NCBI RefSeq assembly: GCF_014647915.1
Contig: NZ_BMQC01000013.1
Coordinates: 1 to 64,000 of the forward strand
Length of the DNA: 64,000 nucleotides
Direction: 5' to 3'
Source: Pilimelia terevasa
Lineage (GTDB): Bacteria; Actinomycetota; Actinomycetes; Mycobacteriales; Micromonosporaceae
Shown piece by piece: positions 8,227 through 16,633 of the stretch; the first letter of the stretch is position 1; the number at the start of each line of letters is the position of its first letter. Below the pieces are notes generated by a model. That model was not told the DNA's origin. It did not search any database and saw only the letters and a list, made by a program, of their open reading frames with translations. The position numbers were made by a program, and so were the translations under genes.

Positions 8227-10494
8227 TCAGCGGGCCAGCGGCCGGAACCCGCGCAGCCGCAGGCTGTTGGCCACCACGAAGACCGACGACAGCGCCATCG
8301 CCGCCCCGGCGATCATGGGACTGAGCAGCCCGAGGACGGCCAGGGGCAGCGCCACCACGTTGTAGGCGAACGCCCAGAACAGATTGCCGCGGATCGTCCG
8401 CAGCGTCCGCCGGGCCAGCCGGATCGCGTCCGCCGCCACCCGCAGGTCCCCGCGGACCAGGGTCAGGTCGGCGGCCTCGATGGCCGCGTCGGTCCCGGTG
8501 CCCATCGCCAGCCCCAGGTCGGCGCGGGCGAGCGCCGCGGCGTCGTTGACCCCGTCGCCGACCATCGCCACCACCCGCCCCCGCGCCTGGAGGGCGGCGA
8601 CCACCGCCGCCTTCTCCGCCGGCAGCACCTCGGCGTGCACCTCGGTGATGCCCAGGGCGGCGGCGACGGTCCCGGCCGCCGCGGCGTTGTCGCCGGTTAA
8701 CAGCACGGGTGTCAGGCCCAGCCCGCGCAGGGCGGCCACGGCGTCGGCGGAGGTCTCCTTCACCGTGTCGGCCACCACGCACGCGCCGCGCGCCTCCCCG
8801 TCCCACCCGGCGAGAACCGCGGTGTGGCCGCGCCGCTCGGCGTCGGCGACGGCGCGCGCGACCTCCTCCGGTACGACGAGACCCGACTCGGCGAGCAGCC
8901 GGGGCCGGCCGACCACCACGCGGACACCGTCGACCTCCCCGACGACGCCCAGGCCGGGCCGGTTGGCGAACCCGGTCACGGCGGGCAGCGGGCCGGTCCG
9001 GTCGGCGGCGGCGCCGGCCACCGCCCGGCCGACCGGGTGCTCCGAGGCCGCCTCCACGGCACCGGCGCGGCGCAGCAGCAGGTCCGGGTCCGCGCCGGGC
9101 GCCGCCACGACGTCGACCAGCGCCATCCGGCCCGTGGTCACCGTGCCGGTCTTGTCCAGGACGACGGTGTCGACCCGCCGGGTCGACTCCAGCACCTCGG
9201 GGCCGCGGATGAGGATGCCGAGCTGCGCGCCGCGGCCGGTACCCACGAGCAGCGCCGTCGGCGTGGCCAGCCCGAGCGCGCAGGGGCAGGCGATGATCAG
9301 GACGGCGACCGCCGCGGTGAACGCCGCCGCGGACCCGTACCCCGCCCCGAGCCAGAAGCCGAGCGTGCCGGCGGACAGCGCCAGCACGACGGGGACGAAG
9401 ACGGCCGAGACCCGGTCCGCGAGCCGCTGGACGGCCGCCTTGCCGGCCTGCGCCTCCTCCACCAGCGCGGCCATCCGCGCGAGCTGGGTGTCGGCGCCGA
9501 CCCGCGTCGCGCGGACCGTCAGCCGGCCGCCGGCGTTGACGGTCGCGCCGACCACGGCGTCGCCGGGGCCGACGTCGACCGGTACGGACTCGCCGGTGAC
9601 CGATGCCGCGTCGACGGCCGAGCTGCCCTCCTCGACCACGCCGTCGGTGGCGACGCGCTCGCCGGGCCGGACCACGAAGCGGTCCCCGACCACGAGCTGG
9701 CCGACGGGGATCCGCTGCTCCTGCCCGCCGCGGCGGACCGTGACGTCCTTGGCGCCCAGGGCCAGCAGCGCGCGCAGCGCGGCGCCCGCCCGGCGCCGCG
9801 CCCGGTGCTCGAAGTACCGCCCGGCCAGCAGGAACACCGTCACACCCGCCGCGGCCTCCAGGTAGATCGCACCGGCGCCGTCGGTGCGGGCGACGGCGAG
9901 GGTGAAGCCGTGCCGCATCCCGGGCACCCCGGCGGTACCCAGGAACAGCGCCCACGCCGACCAGCCGAACGCGGCGAGCGTCCCGACGGAGACGAGGGTG
10001 TCCATGGTGGCCGCGCCGTGGCGCAGGTTGGCCCAGGCGGCGCGGTGGAACGGCCAGCCGCCGTACGCGACGACGGGTCCGGCGAGCGCGAACGACAGCC
10101 ACTGCCAGTACGTGAACTGCCACGGCGGGACCATGGCGAGGGCGACCACCGGTACCGCGAGGACGGCCGACACGGCGAGCCGCTGGCGTACCGGGCGCAG
10201 GTCGTCGGCGCCCTCGGCCGGGTCGGCGCCGGTGCCGGCGTCGCGGTCGGCGAGCGGCGGCGGGAGGGTGGCGGTGTAGCCGGTGCGGTGGACGTCGGCG
10301 ACGAGGTCGTCGACGCTGACCGCGCCGGTGTAGTGCACCGTGGCCTTCTCGGTGGCGTAGTTGACGGTCGCGGTGACGCCCTCGCGGCGGTTCAGCCGCT
10401 TCTCGATCCGGGCGGCGCAGGAGGCGCAGGTCATCCCGCCGATCACCAGGTCGACGCGGTGGGTGGCCGGGTCCTGGACCCGCGGCCCGGTCAC
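8227..10494 (-). CDS. copA: Copper-exporting P1B-type ATPase
   Basis: The 755-residue protein has an N-terminal heavy-metal-associated domain (GGMTCASCAARIEKRL), about eight membrane helices, the actuator motif TGES, the intramembrane metal site CPC (IIACPCALGLATP), the phosphorylation site DKTGTVT, the HP motif (ASEHPVG) and the hinge GDGVNDAA. CPC with this order marks a Cu(I) exporter. It is the third gene of a coupled operon with copZ and a His-rich small protein; its GTG start overlaps the preceding stop as GTGA. Two CsoR-like operators precede the operon, so copper induction is expected. Length is normal for the family. Confidence 0.95.
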   Translation of the reverse strand: MTGPRVQDPATHRVDLVIGGMTCASCAARIEKRLNRREGVTATVNYATEKATVHYTGAVSVDDLVADVHRTGYTATLPPPLADRDAGTGADPAEGADDLRPVRQRLAVSAVLAVPVVALAMVPPWQFTYWQWLSFALAGPVVAYGGWPFHRAAWANLRHGAATMDTLVSVGTLAAFGWSAWALFLGTAGVPGMRHGFTLAVARTDGAGAIYLEAAAGVTVFLLAGRYFEHRARRRAGAALRALLALGAKDVTVRRGGQEQRIPVGQLVVGDRFVVRPGERVATDGVVEEGSSAVDAASVTGESVPVDVGPGDAVVGATVNAGGRLTVRATRVGADTQLARMAALVEEAQAGKAAVQRLADRVSAVFVPVVLALSAGTLGFWLGAGYGSAAAFTAAVAVLIIACPCALGLATPTALLVGTGRGAQLGILIRGPEVLESTRRVDTVVLDKTGTVTTGRMALVDVVAAPGADPDLLLRRAGAVEAASEHPVGRAVAGAAADRTGPLPAVTGFANRPGLGVVGEVDGVRVVVGRPRLLAESGLVVPEEVARAVADAERRGHTAVLAGWDGEARGACVVADTVKETSADAVAALRGLGLTPVLLTGDNAAAAGTVAAALGITEVHAEVLPAEKAAVVAALQARGRVVAMVGDGVNDAAALARADLGLAMGTGTDAAIEAADLTLVRGDLRVAADAIRLARRTLRTIRGNLFWAFAYNVVALPLAVLGLLSPMIAGAAMALSSVFVVANSLRLRGFRPLAR

Positions 10495-10739
10495 CGGCCG
10501 GCGCCTTCGTGGTCGGCGCCCGGGTGTGCGAGGCCCGGGTGTGCGAGGCCCGGGTGTGCGAGGCCCTGGTGGACGTCGCCCGGGTGGGTGTCGCCCGGGT
10601 GGACGGTGGCCTGGGGGGCCGGCGCGGGGCCGGGGCGGGGCGGGGCGGCCGGGGCGACGACGCGGCCGAGCCCGAAGGCGGCGGCGAAGACCGCGACCAG
10701 CACGGCCGCGAACAGCCCCAGGCGGGCGGGCACGGCCAT
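10491..10739 (-). CDS. Small His-rich membrane or exported protein between copZ and copA
   Basis: The 82-residue protein has one N-terminal hydrophobic helix (LGLFAAVLVAVFAAAFGLG), a Pro/Ala linker and a tail with eight histidines, four of them in HPGLA/HPGAD repeats. The repeats come from a 15-base direct repeat at 10522-10566. It starts one base after the copZ stop (TGACATG) and ends by GTGA overlap with copA. The tail could bind copper on the outer side of the membrane and hand it on or buffer it; this is inferred from composition and context only. I know no named family for it. Confidence 0.72.
   Translation of the reverse strand: MAVPARLGLFAAVLVAVFAAAFGLGRVVAPAAPPRPGPAPAPQATVHPGDTHPGDVHQGLAHPGLAHPGLAHPGADHEGAGR
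10522..10566. repeat. Three tandem copies of a 15-base unit
   Basis: The unit GGGTGTGCGAGGCCC occurs three times in a row, the last nearly exact, inside the small His-rich gene. On the minus strand each copy encodes the pentapeptide GLAHP, so copy-number change would add or remove one histidine without a frameshift. Confidence 0.9.
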
Positions 10740-10740
10740 G

Positions 10741-10944
10741 TCAGCCGACCAGCTCGTACCCGGCCTCGTCGACCGCCGCGCGCACGGCGGCCGGGTCGGG
10801 CGGGGTCTCGCTCACCACGGTCGCCGTACCCGCGGCGAGGTCGACCGTCACCTCCCGCACGCCGGGCAGGGCGCGCAGTTCGCGGCCGACCGCCTCGACA
10901 CAGTGCTGGCAGGTCATCCCCTGGACCGCGTAGCTGGTCTCCAT
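10741..10944 (-). CDS. copZ: Copper chaperone, heavy-metal-associated domain protein
   Basis: The 67-residue protein is a single HMA domain with the metal motif GMTCQHC and the usual beta-alpha-beta-beta-alpha-beta length. It should bind Cu(I) in the cytoplasm and deliver it to CopA, encoded two genes downstream. ATG 10944 is used because the MTCxxC motif then lies at the normal distance and a GAGAGGA ribosome site is eight bases upstream; the open frame extends to 10974 without support. It is the first gene of the operon behind the two CsoR-like palindromes. Confidence 0.93.
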   Translation of the reverse strand: METSYAVQGMTCQHCVEAVGRELRALPGVREVTVDLAAGTATVVSETPPDPAAVRAAVDEAGYELVG

Positions 10945-10966
10945 CGGTGCCGTCCTCTCAGCCGGT

Positions 10967-11019
10967 ATACCCACCTGGGGTATGAGGAAACCAAGATTAC
11001 CTCATACCCCCGAGGGGTA
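10967..11019 (-). promoter_or_regulatory. Two CsoR-like copper operators before copZ
   Basis: Two inverted repeats of the CsoR type (ATACCCC-N3-GGGGTAT) lie in front of copZ: ATACCCACCTGGGGTAT at 10967-10983, with one mismatch, and TACCCC-CGA-GGGGTA at 11005-11019. CsoR is the copper-sensing repressor of actinobacteria that leaves such sites when Cu(I) binds. No csoR gene is in the window, so the repressor would be encoded elsewhere. The spacing of about two helical turns between the dyads allows two tetramers. Confidence 0.8.
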
Positions 11020-11092
11020 ACCACCCGCGCCCCCGCGCGGGGGCGCTGCACGGTCCCGGGTGCACCTCCGGCGCCACCCGTGGGCGGGGGGC

Positions 11093-11782
11093 TCAGGGGC
11101 GGGCGGCGAGCTGCTGGATCCGGGCGATCTCGGCGGACTGGGTGTCGGCGATCGTCGCGGCGAGCGCGCGGGCCTCGGGGTTGGCGCCGTTGGCCTTCTC
11201 CCTGCCCGCCGTCTTCGCCGTACCCTCGTCATGCGCGATCATCAGCGTCAGGAAACGCCGGTCGAAGGCCGCCCCGCGGAGCCGGGCCAGCGCGCGCACC
11301 TCGGCGGGGCCGACCAGGCCGGGCAGGTCGCCGGACCCCGGGTGGCCGGCGGCCGGGCCGGCCGGCGGTACCGGCTCCCCCCACGCGCGCAGCCAGCCCG
11401 CGAGTTGGTGGAGCTGCGGCTCCCGGGCGCCGCGGGTCGCGGCCGCGAGCGCCCGGACCTCGGCGCCGGCCCGGGTACCGGCCAGCTCGGCCAGCTCCAG
11501 GGCCTGCCGGTGGTGCGCCGTCATGCCGGCGGCGAACGCCACGTCCGCCCGGCTGAAGACGGGCGACGCCGTCGGGCCGGCGACCGCGGCGGTCGGGGCG
11601 GCCCCGCCGCAGCCGCCGAGCGCCACCACAGCGACCAAGGCGGGCACGGCAGCCCACGCGGGCTGACCGGCCCGCGCAGGCAGAGCGGCCCACACGGGCA
11701 GAGCGGCCCGCGCCCGCGCCGCGGTCGAGACCGTCGGGGCGGGGCCGGGCGGCGCCGGACGGCAAGCGGTCCTGCGGGACAT
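11093..11782 (-). CDS. DUF305 lipoprotein, probable copper-binding
   Basis: The 229-residue protein has a lipobox-like VALGGC after an unusually long, Ala/Arg-rich leader (Cys at about 58), then a four-helix DUF305 domain with characteristic His/Met residues: DVAFAAGMTAHHRQALELA, LTLMIAHDEGT and the C-terminal IADTQSAEI. DUF305 proteins are often encoded with copper transporters and are thought to bind metal at the cell surface. It lies head-on behind the copper operon on the same strand but about 150 bases upstream of it, outside the coupled set. ATG 11782 has a good GGGAGGGG site; a later start would shorten the odd leader but has no clear ribosome site. Confidence 0.85.
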   Translation of the reverse strand: MSRRTACRPAPPGPAPTVSTAARARAALPVWAALPARAGQPAWAAVPALVAVVALGGCGGAAPTAAVAGPTASPVFSRADVAFAAGMTAHHRQALELAELAGTRAGAEVRALAAATRGAREPQLHQLAGWLRAWGEPVPPAGPAAGHPGSGDLPGLVGPAEVRALARLRGAAFDRRFLTLMIAHDEGTAKTAGREKANGANPEARALAATIADTQSAEIARIQQLAARP

Positions 11783-12047
11783 CGGTGTTCCCCTCCCGGG
11801 TCGTCCGGTCGGCGGCGGCGGGGTCCCCGGCCCGCGCGCAAGGTCCGCGGCACGGGGCGGCGCCGGTGATCATCGCCGCGGAGCCTAGCCGCGGCGGCGG
11901 CGTGGTCGCGCGATACGCACCGGTACATCGGGGGGCGTTTCGGGCCGGCGGCAACGCCCGCGCGTCGCGGCGCGTCTGACCTGCTGTCAGTACCGCACCT
12001 GCCGCGGTCGGCCTGCGGGCCGGTGTCCCGGCGGGAGGAGGCAGCAC

Positions 12048-12623
12048 ATGCACCGAATCACCGCCGCCCTGTTCGGCACGCTGGCCGGCACGGCCGTCAT
12101 CGTCGGCCTGCGCCTGGTCCCGCCGGAGCCGCCGCCGGCCGAGGTCGACCCGGCCGGCTCCGCCAGCGACGACACGGGCGGCGCCGGCACGGGCGGCGGC
12201 GCCGACAACGCGACGGGCGGCTCCCGCCCCGGCGACCCGCCGCCGGCCCCGACGGTCCGCCCCACGCCGGACATCGACAAGGGCAACGACGGCAGCGGCA
12301 ACGGCAACGACGGCGGAGACGGCGGAGACGACGACGGAGGCGGCAGCGGCGTCTTCCCCGGGAAGTCGGTCACCGACCGGTACGGCGCCGTGCGGGTCAC
12401 CGTGACGCTGGCCCGCGGCAGGATCACCGAGATCGCCACCCGGCACCCGGACAAGGGGGAGTCCGGGCAGATCAACGACCGCGCGGTGCCGCTGCTCAAG
12501 GAGCGGACCCTGGTCGCCCAGAGCGCCGAGGTGGACACCGTCTCCGGCGCCACCTACACCAGTCGCGCGTACCGCAAGTCCCTCCAGTCGGCACTGGACG
12601 CGGCGAAGCCGGCCCGCCGCTGA
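12048..12623 (+). CDS. Membrane-anchored FMN-binding domain protein
   Basis: The 191-residue protein has an N-terminal signal or anchor helix, a disordered Gly/Asp/Asn-rich linker (about 45-100) and a C-terminal FMN_bind domain (about 103-185) with DRYGAVRVTVTLARGRI and the flavin-attachment motif SGATYTS. In homologues FMN is attached to the Thr of this motif by the ApbE transferase. It likely carries electrons on the outer face of the membrane. ATG 12048 has a GGGAGGAGG ribosome site. It is divergent from the DUF305 gene and convergent with the copper oxidase gene; a redox link to the latter is only a guess. Confidence 0.87.
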   Translation: MHRITAALFGTLAGTAVIVGLRLVPPEPPPAEVDPAGSASDDTGGAGTGGGADNATGGSRPGDPPPAPTVRPTPDIDKGNDGSGNGNDGGDGGDDDGGGSGVFPGKSVTDRYGAVRVTVTLARGRITEIATRHPDKGESGQINDRAVPLLKERTLVAQSAEVDTVSGATYTSRAYRKSLQSALDAAKPARR

Positions 12624-12687
12624 CGCGGGGGCCGGCTCCGGTGCCCGGCGGTGCGCGGGTCCGCGACCCGCTCCGGTGCGGTGGCGC

Positions 12688-15018
12688 TCAGTCGCCGGCG
12701 CCGCAGGCGACCCCGTCGCGGTTGCGGTCCAGCCCGTGCGGGTCGCCCGCCCGGACGGCGAGCCCGCCCAGGCCGCGCTCGCGCAGGTACCCGCACCGGT
12801 CGGCGACCATCGACGGGAACGTCCGCGGCACGCACTGGCTGCCGTTGCCGTAGCTGCGCAGGCAGCCGTCCACGCCGGCCGGTACCGGTACGGCCGGCGG
12901 GCGGACGGCGGCGGTGCGGCGGGCCCGGGGCGGGGCCGCGGCCGGCGCCTCGATCTTCACCCACTGGGCCGCCGAGGGCACCCCGCGGGCGTCCGAGGCG
13001 TACAGCATGTACCAGCCCGGCGGCGCAATGTTCGGGTTGTCGGTGACCTGCACCTCGACGGTGCCGTCGTCGTCCTCGTCGGTGACGGGCAGCACCACGT
13101 ACCGCTGGTTCGGGTCCGAGGAGTGGGTGACGGCGGCCGGCCGGATGAGGGCCACCTCGGCGATCTCCCGGTCGACCGTCAGCTTCTGCCGGCTGCCCGT
13201 CGACCAGGTGCGGGACGCGACCGCGGTGATCGCCGGCCGGTTCTTCTCGAACAGGTACCAGGGCGAGTACACCGAGATCCGGTTGTCGAACGAGCCGTCG
13301 CTCGGGTTGTCGCCGACCGCCATCACCCGGCCGTCGGGCAGCAGGAACGCCGACGAGTGGTACCCGCGCGGCACCGGGTCCCGGGCCATCCCGTCGTTGA
13401 ACCGGTCGGTCGACGGGTTGTACATCGACGCCTCGAACACCGGGTCGGCCCGGTTGTGCAGCGCGCCGCCGGTCTCGAAGACCTGCCCGTCGGGCAGGAT
13501 CACCGCCGAGACGTACATCTTGCCCTGGTGCGCCTTCTGCACCGACCCGTCCTCGCGGTAGCCGGTGGGCAGCTTCGGGCCGGGCATGTACTTCGGCTTG
13601 CGGGCCGTCAGGTCGATGATGTCGGTGTGCCGCACGGCGTCCGGGTTGGAGTTGACGTTGCCGCCGCCCATGGTGAGGACCCGCTGGTCCTGGGCCGGCG
13701 GCAGCAGCACGCTCATCGACTGGTCGCGCCGGTCCTTGTCCTGCAGGCCGGGGACATCGGTGACGACGCCGGTGTTGTGGTCGTAGAGGGACGCGCCGGT
13801 GCCGGGCTGGCCGTCGCCGAAGACGTGGCTGCCGGTGTAGAACAGCTTGCCGTCCGCGGTCAGGATCATCGCCGGGTACAGGCCCCAGAAGCGGTACGTC
13901 TGGGTGACCTCGTCCGGCTTCAGCCAGCGCTGCTCGGCCGCCGAGAAGTACTCGGTGCTCACCGCGCCCTCGGACCGCTCGTTGAGCCCGCCGACCGAGA
14001 GCACGTCGCCGTTGCCGAGCACGGTCGCCGACGGGTACCAGTGGCCCTCGTTCATGTCGTTGGTGCGGGTGTAGCTGTTGGTCGCCGGGTCGAAGACGTA
14101 CGACACCCGCAGGCCCTTGTACCCGTGCGAGCCGTCGGCCGCCGGGTACGCGGCGTTGCCGCCGAGGACCAGCAGCCGCCCGTCGGGGAGCTGGGCGTGG
14201 CCGGCGCAGAACAGGTCGGCCGGCGTCGGGATCGACGTGAACGCGCCGGTTCGCGGGTCGTACAGCGTCGTGCTGAACCGGCCCTTGGCGAACTCCCCGG
14301 TGTCGTTGCCCGACCCGGCGATCAGCAGTACCTTGCCGGTGCGCAGCAGCGCCGCGTGGATCCCGCGGACCGGCGACTGGTACGGCAGCACCTCCCAGGC
14401 GCCCGTCGGACACCGCTTGCCCGGCCGGCAGACCGGGTTCTCCGGCGGCTTGCCGGCCTCGTTCATCCGGTAGTCGTCGGTGGTCACCGCCCCGGCCCCG
14501 GCGAGGCCGACGCCCCACTGGACCCCGGTGGTGCCCGGCGGGACGACCGGGGTCCGGGCGGTGGCCTCGGTGTACTTCGCGGCGGCGGGCAGGTTGGCCA
14601 GTTCGGTCCAGTACTGCCACTGGGTGCCGTCGTACCGGAACAGCGTGATGGACGCGGCCGCCGCGGTACTGCGGTACCAGAGCGAGAGGTCGTAGCGCAG
14701 GCCCGGCGTGACCGCCGGGGCACAGCCGGCCTGCTCGGCCATCATCACCTTCGCGTCGCCGTCGGTGTACGCCGACACCGTCAGCGTCATCGCGCGGCGG
14801 CCGCCGTGCGCCTCCCGGGTGCTGGTCAGCTCGGCGGTGTTGGCGCCGCGCCGGTAGAGCTGCCAGCACTCCGGCTGCCCGTCGGCCAGCTTCTCCGTGC
14901 CCGGGTTGGCGACCAGGTTGTCGGGTGCCGCCGCCGAGGCGGGTGGGAGCACGCCCGCGGCGAAGATCATGGTGGGAAGGAGCAGGCCCAGGGTCAGGCC
15001 CGCCGTTCGACGGATCAT
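12688..15018 (-). CDS. Secreted galactose-oxidase-like radical copper oxidase with C-terminal Excalibur motif
   Basis: The 776-residue protein has a Sec signal peptide (1-30), an N-terminal carbohydrate-binding-like beta domain (about 35-185), a seven-bladed kelch propeller (about 205-590), a C-terminal DUF1929 domain, and a final Excalibur calcium-binding-like motif (DRNRDGVACG). Galactose-oxidase ligands are recognisable: Cys 271 (DLFCAGH) and Tyr 328 (GHWYPSATVL) for the thioether cofactor, the adjacent Tyr-His in RGYHSSAFLLPDGRV, and a His in THSSDPNQRY. It should oxidise alcohol groups, with Cu and O2, on a surface glycan. The ATG overlaps the stop of the glycosyltransferase gene upstream (ATGA). 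Layout resembles Streptomyces GlxA, which acts with the CslA synthase; the Excalibur tail is unusual. Confidence 0.9.
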   Translation of the reverse strand: MIRRTAGLTLGLLLPTMIFAAGVLPPASAAAPDNLVANPGTEKLADGQPECWQLYRRGANTAELTSTREAHGGRRAMTLTVSAYTDGDAKVMMAEQAGCAPAVTPGLRYDLSLWYRSTAAAASITLFRYDGTQWQYWTELANLPAAAKYTEATARTPVVPPGTTGVQWGVGLAGAGAVTTDDYRMNEAGKPPENPVCRPGKRCPTGAWEVLPYQSPVRGIHAALLRTGKVLLIAGSGNDTGEFAKGRFSTTLYDPRTGAFTSIPTPADLFCAGHAQLPDGRLLVLGGNAAYPAADGSHGYKGLRVSYVFDPATNSYTRTNDMNEGHWYPSATVLGNGDVLSVGGLNERSEGAVSTEYFSAAEQRWLKPDEVTQTYRFWGLYPAMILTADGKLFYTGSHVFGDGQPGTGASLYDHNTGVVTDVPGLQDKDRRDQSMSVLLPPAQDQRVLTMGGGNVNSNPDAVRHTDIIDLTARKPKYMPGPKLPTGYREDGSVQKAHQGKMYVSAVILPDGQVFETGGALHNRADPVFEASMYNPSTDRFNDGMARDPVPRGYHSSAFLLPDGRVMAVGDNPSDGSFDNRISVYSPWYLFEKNRPAITAVASRTWSTGSRQKLTVDREIAEVALIRPAAVTHSSDPNQRYVVLPVTDEDDDGTVEVQVTDNPNIAPPGWYMLYASDARGVPSAAQWVKIEAPAAAPPRARRTAAVRPPAVPVPAGVDGCLRSYGNGSQCVPRTFPSMVADRCGYLRERGLGGLAVRAGDPHGLDRNRDGVACGAGD

Positions 15019-16622
15019 GGCGTCGCCTCTCTCAGCTCGGTCAGGACGCGGCGGACCTCGATCCGCTCCGCGCCCGCGCCGAAGGCGGCCACCACCTCGG
15101 AGTGCGTGATGGCCTCGGTCAGGGTCGGCAGGCCGTCGGGGCGCTGCCGCATCATCGGGGTGACCACGACGTAGTGCAGGTCCCGCCAGCCGCCGGGCAG
15201 GTGCGCCATCACCGCCGGGTCCAGGTCCAGCTTGTAGAACCAGATCGCCCCGGTCCCGGGCGCGAAGCCGGCGCGGACCATGTCCGGCCACAGGGCGTCG
15301 TCCACGACGATCCGCGGCGTCTGGGCCGGGCGCACGTGCTCGCGGACCCAGCGGCCGGCGGTGACGTACCCGGCGTTGGCATCCTCGCGCCACAGCCGCC
15401 GGTTGCCGTCGTACCAGCTCGCCCCCACCCCCGCCGCCAGGGCGGCGGCCAGCACCAAGGCGGCGGCCCGCACCGGGCGGCGCAGGCGCGGCGGCGCCCA
15501 GGTGCCGCGGCGGAACAGCACCGTCGCGGTGTGCGCGAGCCCGGCCAGGCAGAGCGCGAAGAACGGGAGTACCTGCGTGACGTACATGGCCGGCAGGTAG
15601 CCGCCCGGGCGCAGCGCGATCAGCGACATCACCGTCGCCGCGACCGCCGGTACCCGCAGCCGCCGCACGCCGAGGGCCAGCAGCGCCGCCGCGGCCCCGG
15701 CCAGCACGACCACCGGGTCCTGGTACAGCCAGGCGTCGACCGTCCGGTACGCGTCGCTGCCGGCGTCCAGTACGTTGCCCGACGAGTGCCGACCCGCCAC
15801 CTGGTGAAACCACGCCCCCAGCAGCGACACGTGGCCGCCGCCGGGCATCAGCTCGCCGTTGAGCGCGGCGTACAGCGGGTACACCGACAGCGTCAGCACG
15901 AACGCGGCCACGAACCCCGTGAGGCAGAACGCCCGGGTGCTGCGGTGGCTGCGCTGCCAGATCGCCAGCGCGACCGCCGGTACCGCCAGCACGACGGTCT
16001 CCTTGGACAGCACCGCGCCCGCCGCGCAGCCGCCGGCCGCGATGTAGTGCCACAGGTGCCGGCGCCGCGACAGCGCCAGCAGCAGCGCGCCGAGCAGCCA
16101 GGTCACCGCGATGTTGTCCAGGTACACCTGCCGGTGCAGGGCCAGCTCCAGCGGCGACAGGACGAACAGCGCCACCGCGGTGGCCGCGGCCCACGGCGGC
16201 AGCCGAAGCCGGCGCGCCAGCAGGTACACCAGCACCGTGCTGGCCAGCGCGAACACCATCATCGCCACCCGCCCGGCCACCAGCGACGGGCGCGCCGACA
16301 GCGCCAGGTCCGGCAGCCATCCCAGGGCCGCGAGCTGCATCCAGCCGAACGGCGGGTGGTCGTACCAGTAGGTGTAGTGCGCGAGGCCGACGCCCTCCCG
16401 GACCGCCCACGCCTGCGCCAGGTAGGTGCCCTCGTCGGCGCCGAACACCGGGCCGCCGCCCAGGTTGACCCCGTGCACGAGCGCGGTGAGCGCGGTGAGG
16501 CCCAGCAGCAGCGGCCGGTCGGCGCGGTGCCGGCGGCGACCCAGCGGTGCGGGCGCGGCCGGCGGCGCGGGCCGGGCGGGCGGACCGGCGACGGCCGGCG
16601 CCTCGGTGACCACAGTCGTCAT
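15015..16622 (-). CDS. Polytopic membrane glycosyltransferase, GT39/ArnT-like
   Basis: The 535-residue protein has about eleven to thirteen membrane helices. The first extracytoplasmic loop carries the acidic motif GADEGTYLAQAWAVREG of lipid-linked glycosyltransferases (PMT/ArnT/GT39 clan), and a second loop has YYWYDHPP-like residues (TYWYDHPPFGWMQ). Such enzymes move a sugar from polyprenyl phosphate to an acceptor outside the membrane. It sits between the GT2 gene and the copper oxidase gene and overlaps the latter (ATGA), so all three are probably made together for one surface polymer. Donor and acceptor are unknown. Confidence 0.85.
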   Translation of the reverse strand: MTTVVTEAPAVAGPPARPAPPAAPAPLGRRRHRADRPLLLGLTALTALVHGVNLGGGPVFGADEGTYLAQAWAVREGVGLAHYTYWYDHPPFGWMQLAALGWLPDLALSARPSLVAGRVAMMVFALASTVLVYLLARRLRLPPWAAATAVALFVLSPLELALHRQVYLDNIAVTWLLGALLLALSRRRHLWHYIAAGGCAAGAVLSKETVVLAVPAVALAIWQRSHRSTRAFCLTGFVAAFVLTLSVYPLYAALNGELMPGGGHVSLLGAWFHQVAGRHSSGNVLDAGSDAYRTVDAWLYQDPVVVLAGAAAALLALGVRRLRVPAVAATVMSLIALRPGGYLPAMYVTQVLPFFALCLAGLAHTATVLFRRGTWAPPRLRRPVRAAALVLAAALAAGVGASWYDGNRRLWREDANAGYVTAGRWVREHVRPAQTPRIVVDDALWPDMVRAGFAPGTGAIWFYKLDLDPAVMAHLPGGWRDLHYVVVTPMMRQRPDGLPTLTEAITHSEVVAAFGAGAERIEVRRVLTELREATP

Positions 16623-16633
16623 CGCACTCTCCG

